From NCBI GenBank assembly GCA_026398575.1, contig JAPLSP010000478.1, forward strand, positions 1 through 25,277: a stretch of DNA of 25,277 bases, given 5' to 3'. Below the pieces are notes generated by a model that saw nothing but the letters and a program-made list of their open reading frames with translations, was not told the origin of the DNA and searched no databases. Of this stretch, positions 24,691-25,277 are shown piece by piece; position 1 is the stretch's first letter; every line of letters starts with the position of its first letter. Both the position numbers and the translations under genes were made by a program. Source of the DNA: Candidatus Sumerlaeota bacterium. Lineage in GTDB: Bacteria; Sumerlaeota; Sumerlaeia; JADFCT01.

Positions 24691-24870
24691 GAAGGTCGTT
24701 CTCCAATTCTGGGCCGCGAGCCCGATTTGTTTGCTCCTTGGAAGATGCTCGCCCATCCCGTCGCTGGATGGAAAGCCTCATTCCGCAGAGAACGACCTTC
24801 TCATCTTATCTCCAAATGCTGGCGCTTCTTCAGGCCGCAGCGCATACGCCTAATAGGCAAACGCTCGTCC
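24691..24870 (-). other. IS110 upstream end; possible bridge-RNA region
   Basis: The roughly 180 bp before the transposase ATG hold a perfect 13-bp inverted repeat, GAAGGTCGTTCTC at 24691-24703 and GAGAACGACCTTC at 24788-24800, enclosing 84 nt. Within it, on the minus strand, CCATCC and GGATGG can form a small stem, and GGGC/GCCC another. In the IS110 group the structured bridge RNA is encoded just upstream of the transposase, so the location fits. No similarity to a known bridge RNA can be tested here, and the outer element boundary is not visible. Nothing else is recognised up to the PIG-L stop at 24914. Confidence 0.35.
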
Positions 24871-24913
24871 TTGATCTTACAACTTGGCGCAGCAAAGCTG
24901 ATTCCGCGCGCGG

Positions 24914-25277
24914 CTAGCGTATTTCTCTCACGAGCTCGAATGCTTCGGCGGCGCCCAAACCGGAGACGCTGCCCCAACGGATCGCGATGGCCCGCAGGGC
25001 CTCGCTGGAGCGGGGATGGGGGAATGCGCGGGCTTCGCTTTCATAAACGCGCATCGCCTTGATTTTTTTCTCCAGCGTATGCGAGATATCGAAAAACACA
25101 TTCGGATGAAAAACGGGACTGAGCTTTTGGAACGCCCATTCTGTGGATGAAGCGACTTCGTACGCGTACACCGTTTTGACGGGACATCCCGCCATCGTGC
25201 GCGTCGCCGTGAGCGTGGCGCGGAATGTTTGCGAGTGATCCACATTCAGATCGCCGCCGTGCTGGGTGAAAACTACT
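24914..25277 (-). CDS. PIG-L/LmbE-family deacetylase, C-terminal part (5' end beyond the window)
   Basis: About 120 residues are visible, entering from the right edge in the frame VVFTQHGGDLNVDHSQTF. This block carries the late His/Asp motif of PIG-L (N-acetylglucosaminyl-deacetylase-like) zinc hydrolases. Next come CPVKTVYAYEVASSTEW, FHPNVFFDISHTLEKKIKAM, YESEARAFPHPRS and AIRWGSVSGLGAAEAFELV, typical of sugar-deacetylase members of the family. The N-terminal AHPDDE zinc motif must lie outside the window. These enzymes remove N-acetyl groups from GlcNAc-type sugars. In bacteria they occur in sugar-nucleotide, antibiotic, bacillithiol and capsule pathways. No signal peptide can be judged. The pathway is unknown here. 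Confidence 0.88.
   Translation of the reverse strand, partial: VVFTQHGGDLNVDHSQTFRATLTATRTMAGCPVKTVYAYEVASSTEWAFQKLSPVFHPNVFFDISHTLEKKIKAMRVYESEARAFPHPRSSEALRAIAIRWGSVSGLGAAEAFELVREIR

Overview
The window is a fragment of a GC-rich bacterial chromosome, probably from an uncultured PVC-type lineage (Planctomycetota, Lentisphaerota or Kiritimatiellota) or a neighbouring polysaccharide-degrading phylum such as Sumerlaeota or Hydrogenedentota. The gene content suggests this: an NPCBM / hydrazine-synthase-alpha-like propeller with c-type heme motifs, a non-heme URO-D paralogue, dockerin-tailed repeat proteins, a C45 peptidase, a PIG-L deacetylase, and GH95, GH30-like and GH99/WbsX-like glycosidases. 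This is inference from family distribution, and no marker gene fixes the phylum.

Layout. Nearly everything is on the minus strand, so it is listed here from right to left. At the right edge is a PIG-L deacetylase cut by the window end (24914-25277). Next is a decayed IS110-family transposase (23719-24690) with a possible bridge-RNA-bearing left end. It is followed by a GH95 alpha-L-fucosidase broken by one in-frame TAA (21239-23437) and a secreted TolB-like propeller (19397-20917). Two tandem paralogues follow, built of PPC-like repeats, a fibronectin-III-like domain and a dockerin-like tail (17699-19201 and 15771-17609). A two-gene plus-strand operon lies at 12282-15676: an alpha/beta hydrolase fused to a LolA-like domain, coupled by ATGA to a C45 Ntn-hydrolase. 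Back on the minus strand come the 1274-aa NPCBM/propeller/cytochrome protein and an HEFAH metallopeptidase. These are followed by a D-tagatose-3-epimerase-like enzyme coupled by ATGA to a GH30-like glycosidase, a VOC protein, a GH99/WbsX-like protein with a CBM9-like tail, and a URO-D-family protein.

Function. Most predicted products are exported (signal peptides) and act on glycans or their products. The set reads as a loose glycan-use region: fucosidase and other glycosidases outside the cytoplasm, and epimerase, deacetylase and VOC enzyme handling released sugars or amides. The substrate cannot be read from sequence.

The most unusual content is not the genes. The spacers are filled with long, nearly perfect palindromes whose stem bases carry GTAG or GGAG, as REP elements do. 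Two of them are inverted copies of one element that bracket the broken fucosidase gene. The C45 gene carries a 444-bp palindromic/tandem-repeat insertion inside its signal peptide. That insertion is flanked by a 16-bp direct repeat, is a multiple of three, and has no stop codon. Removing it in silico restores a textbook signal peptide. There is also a phased 16-bp repeat array that flips orientation, and a second hairpin motif present in two intergenic copies.
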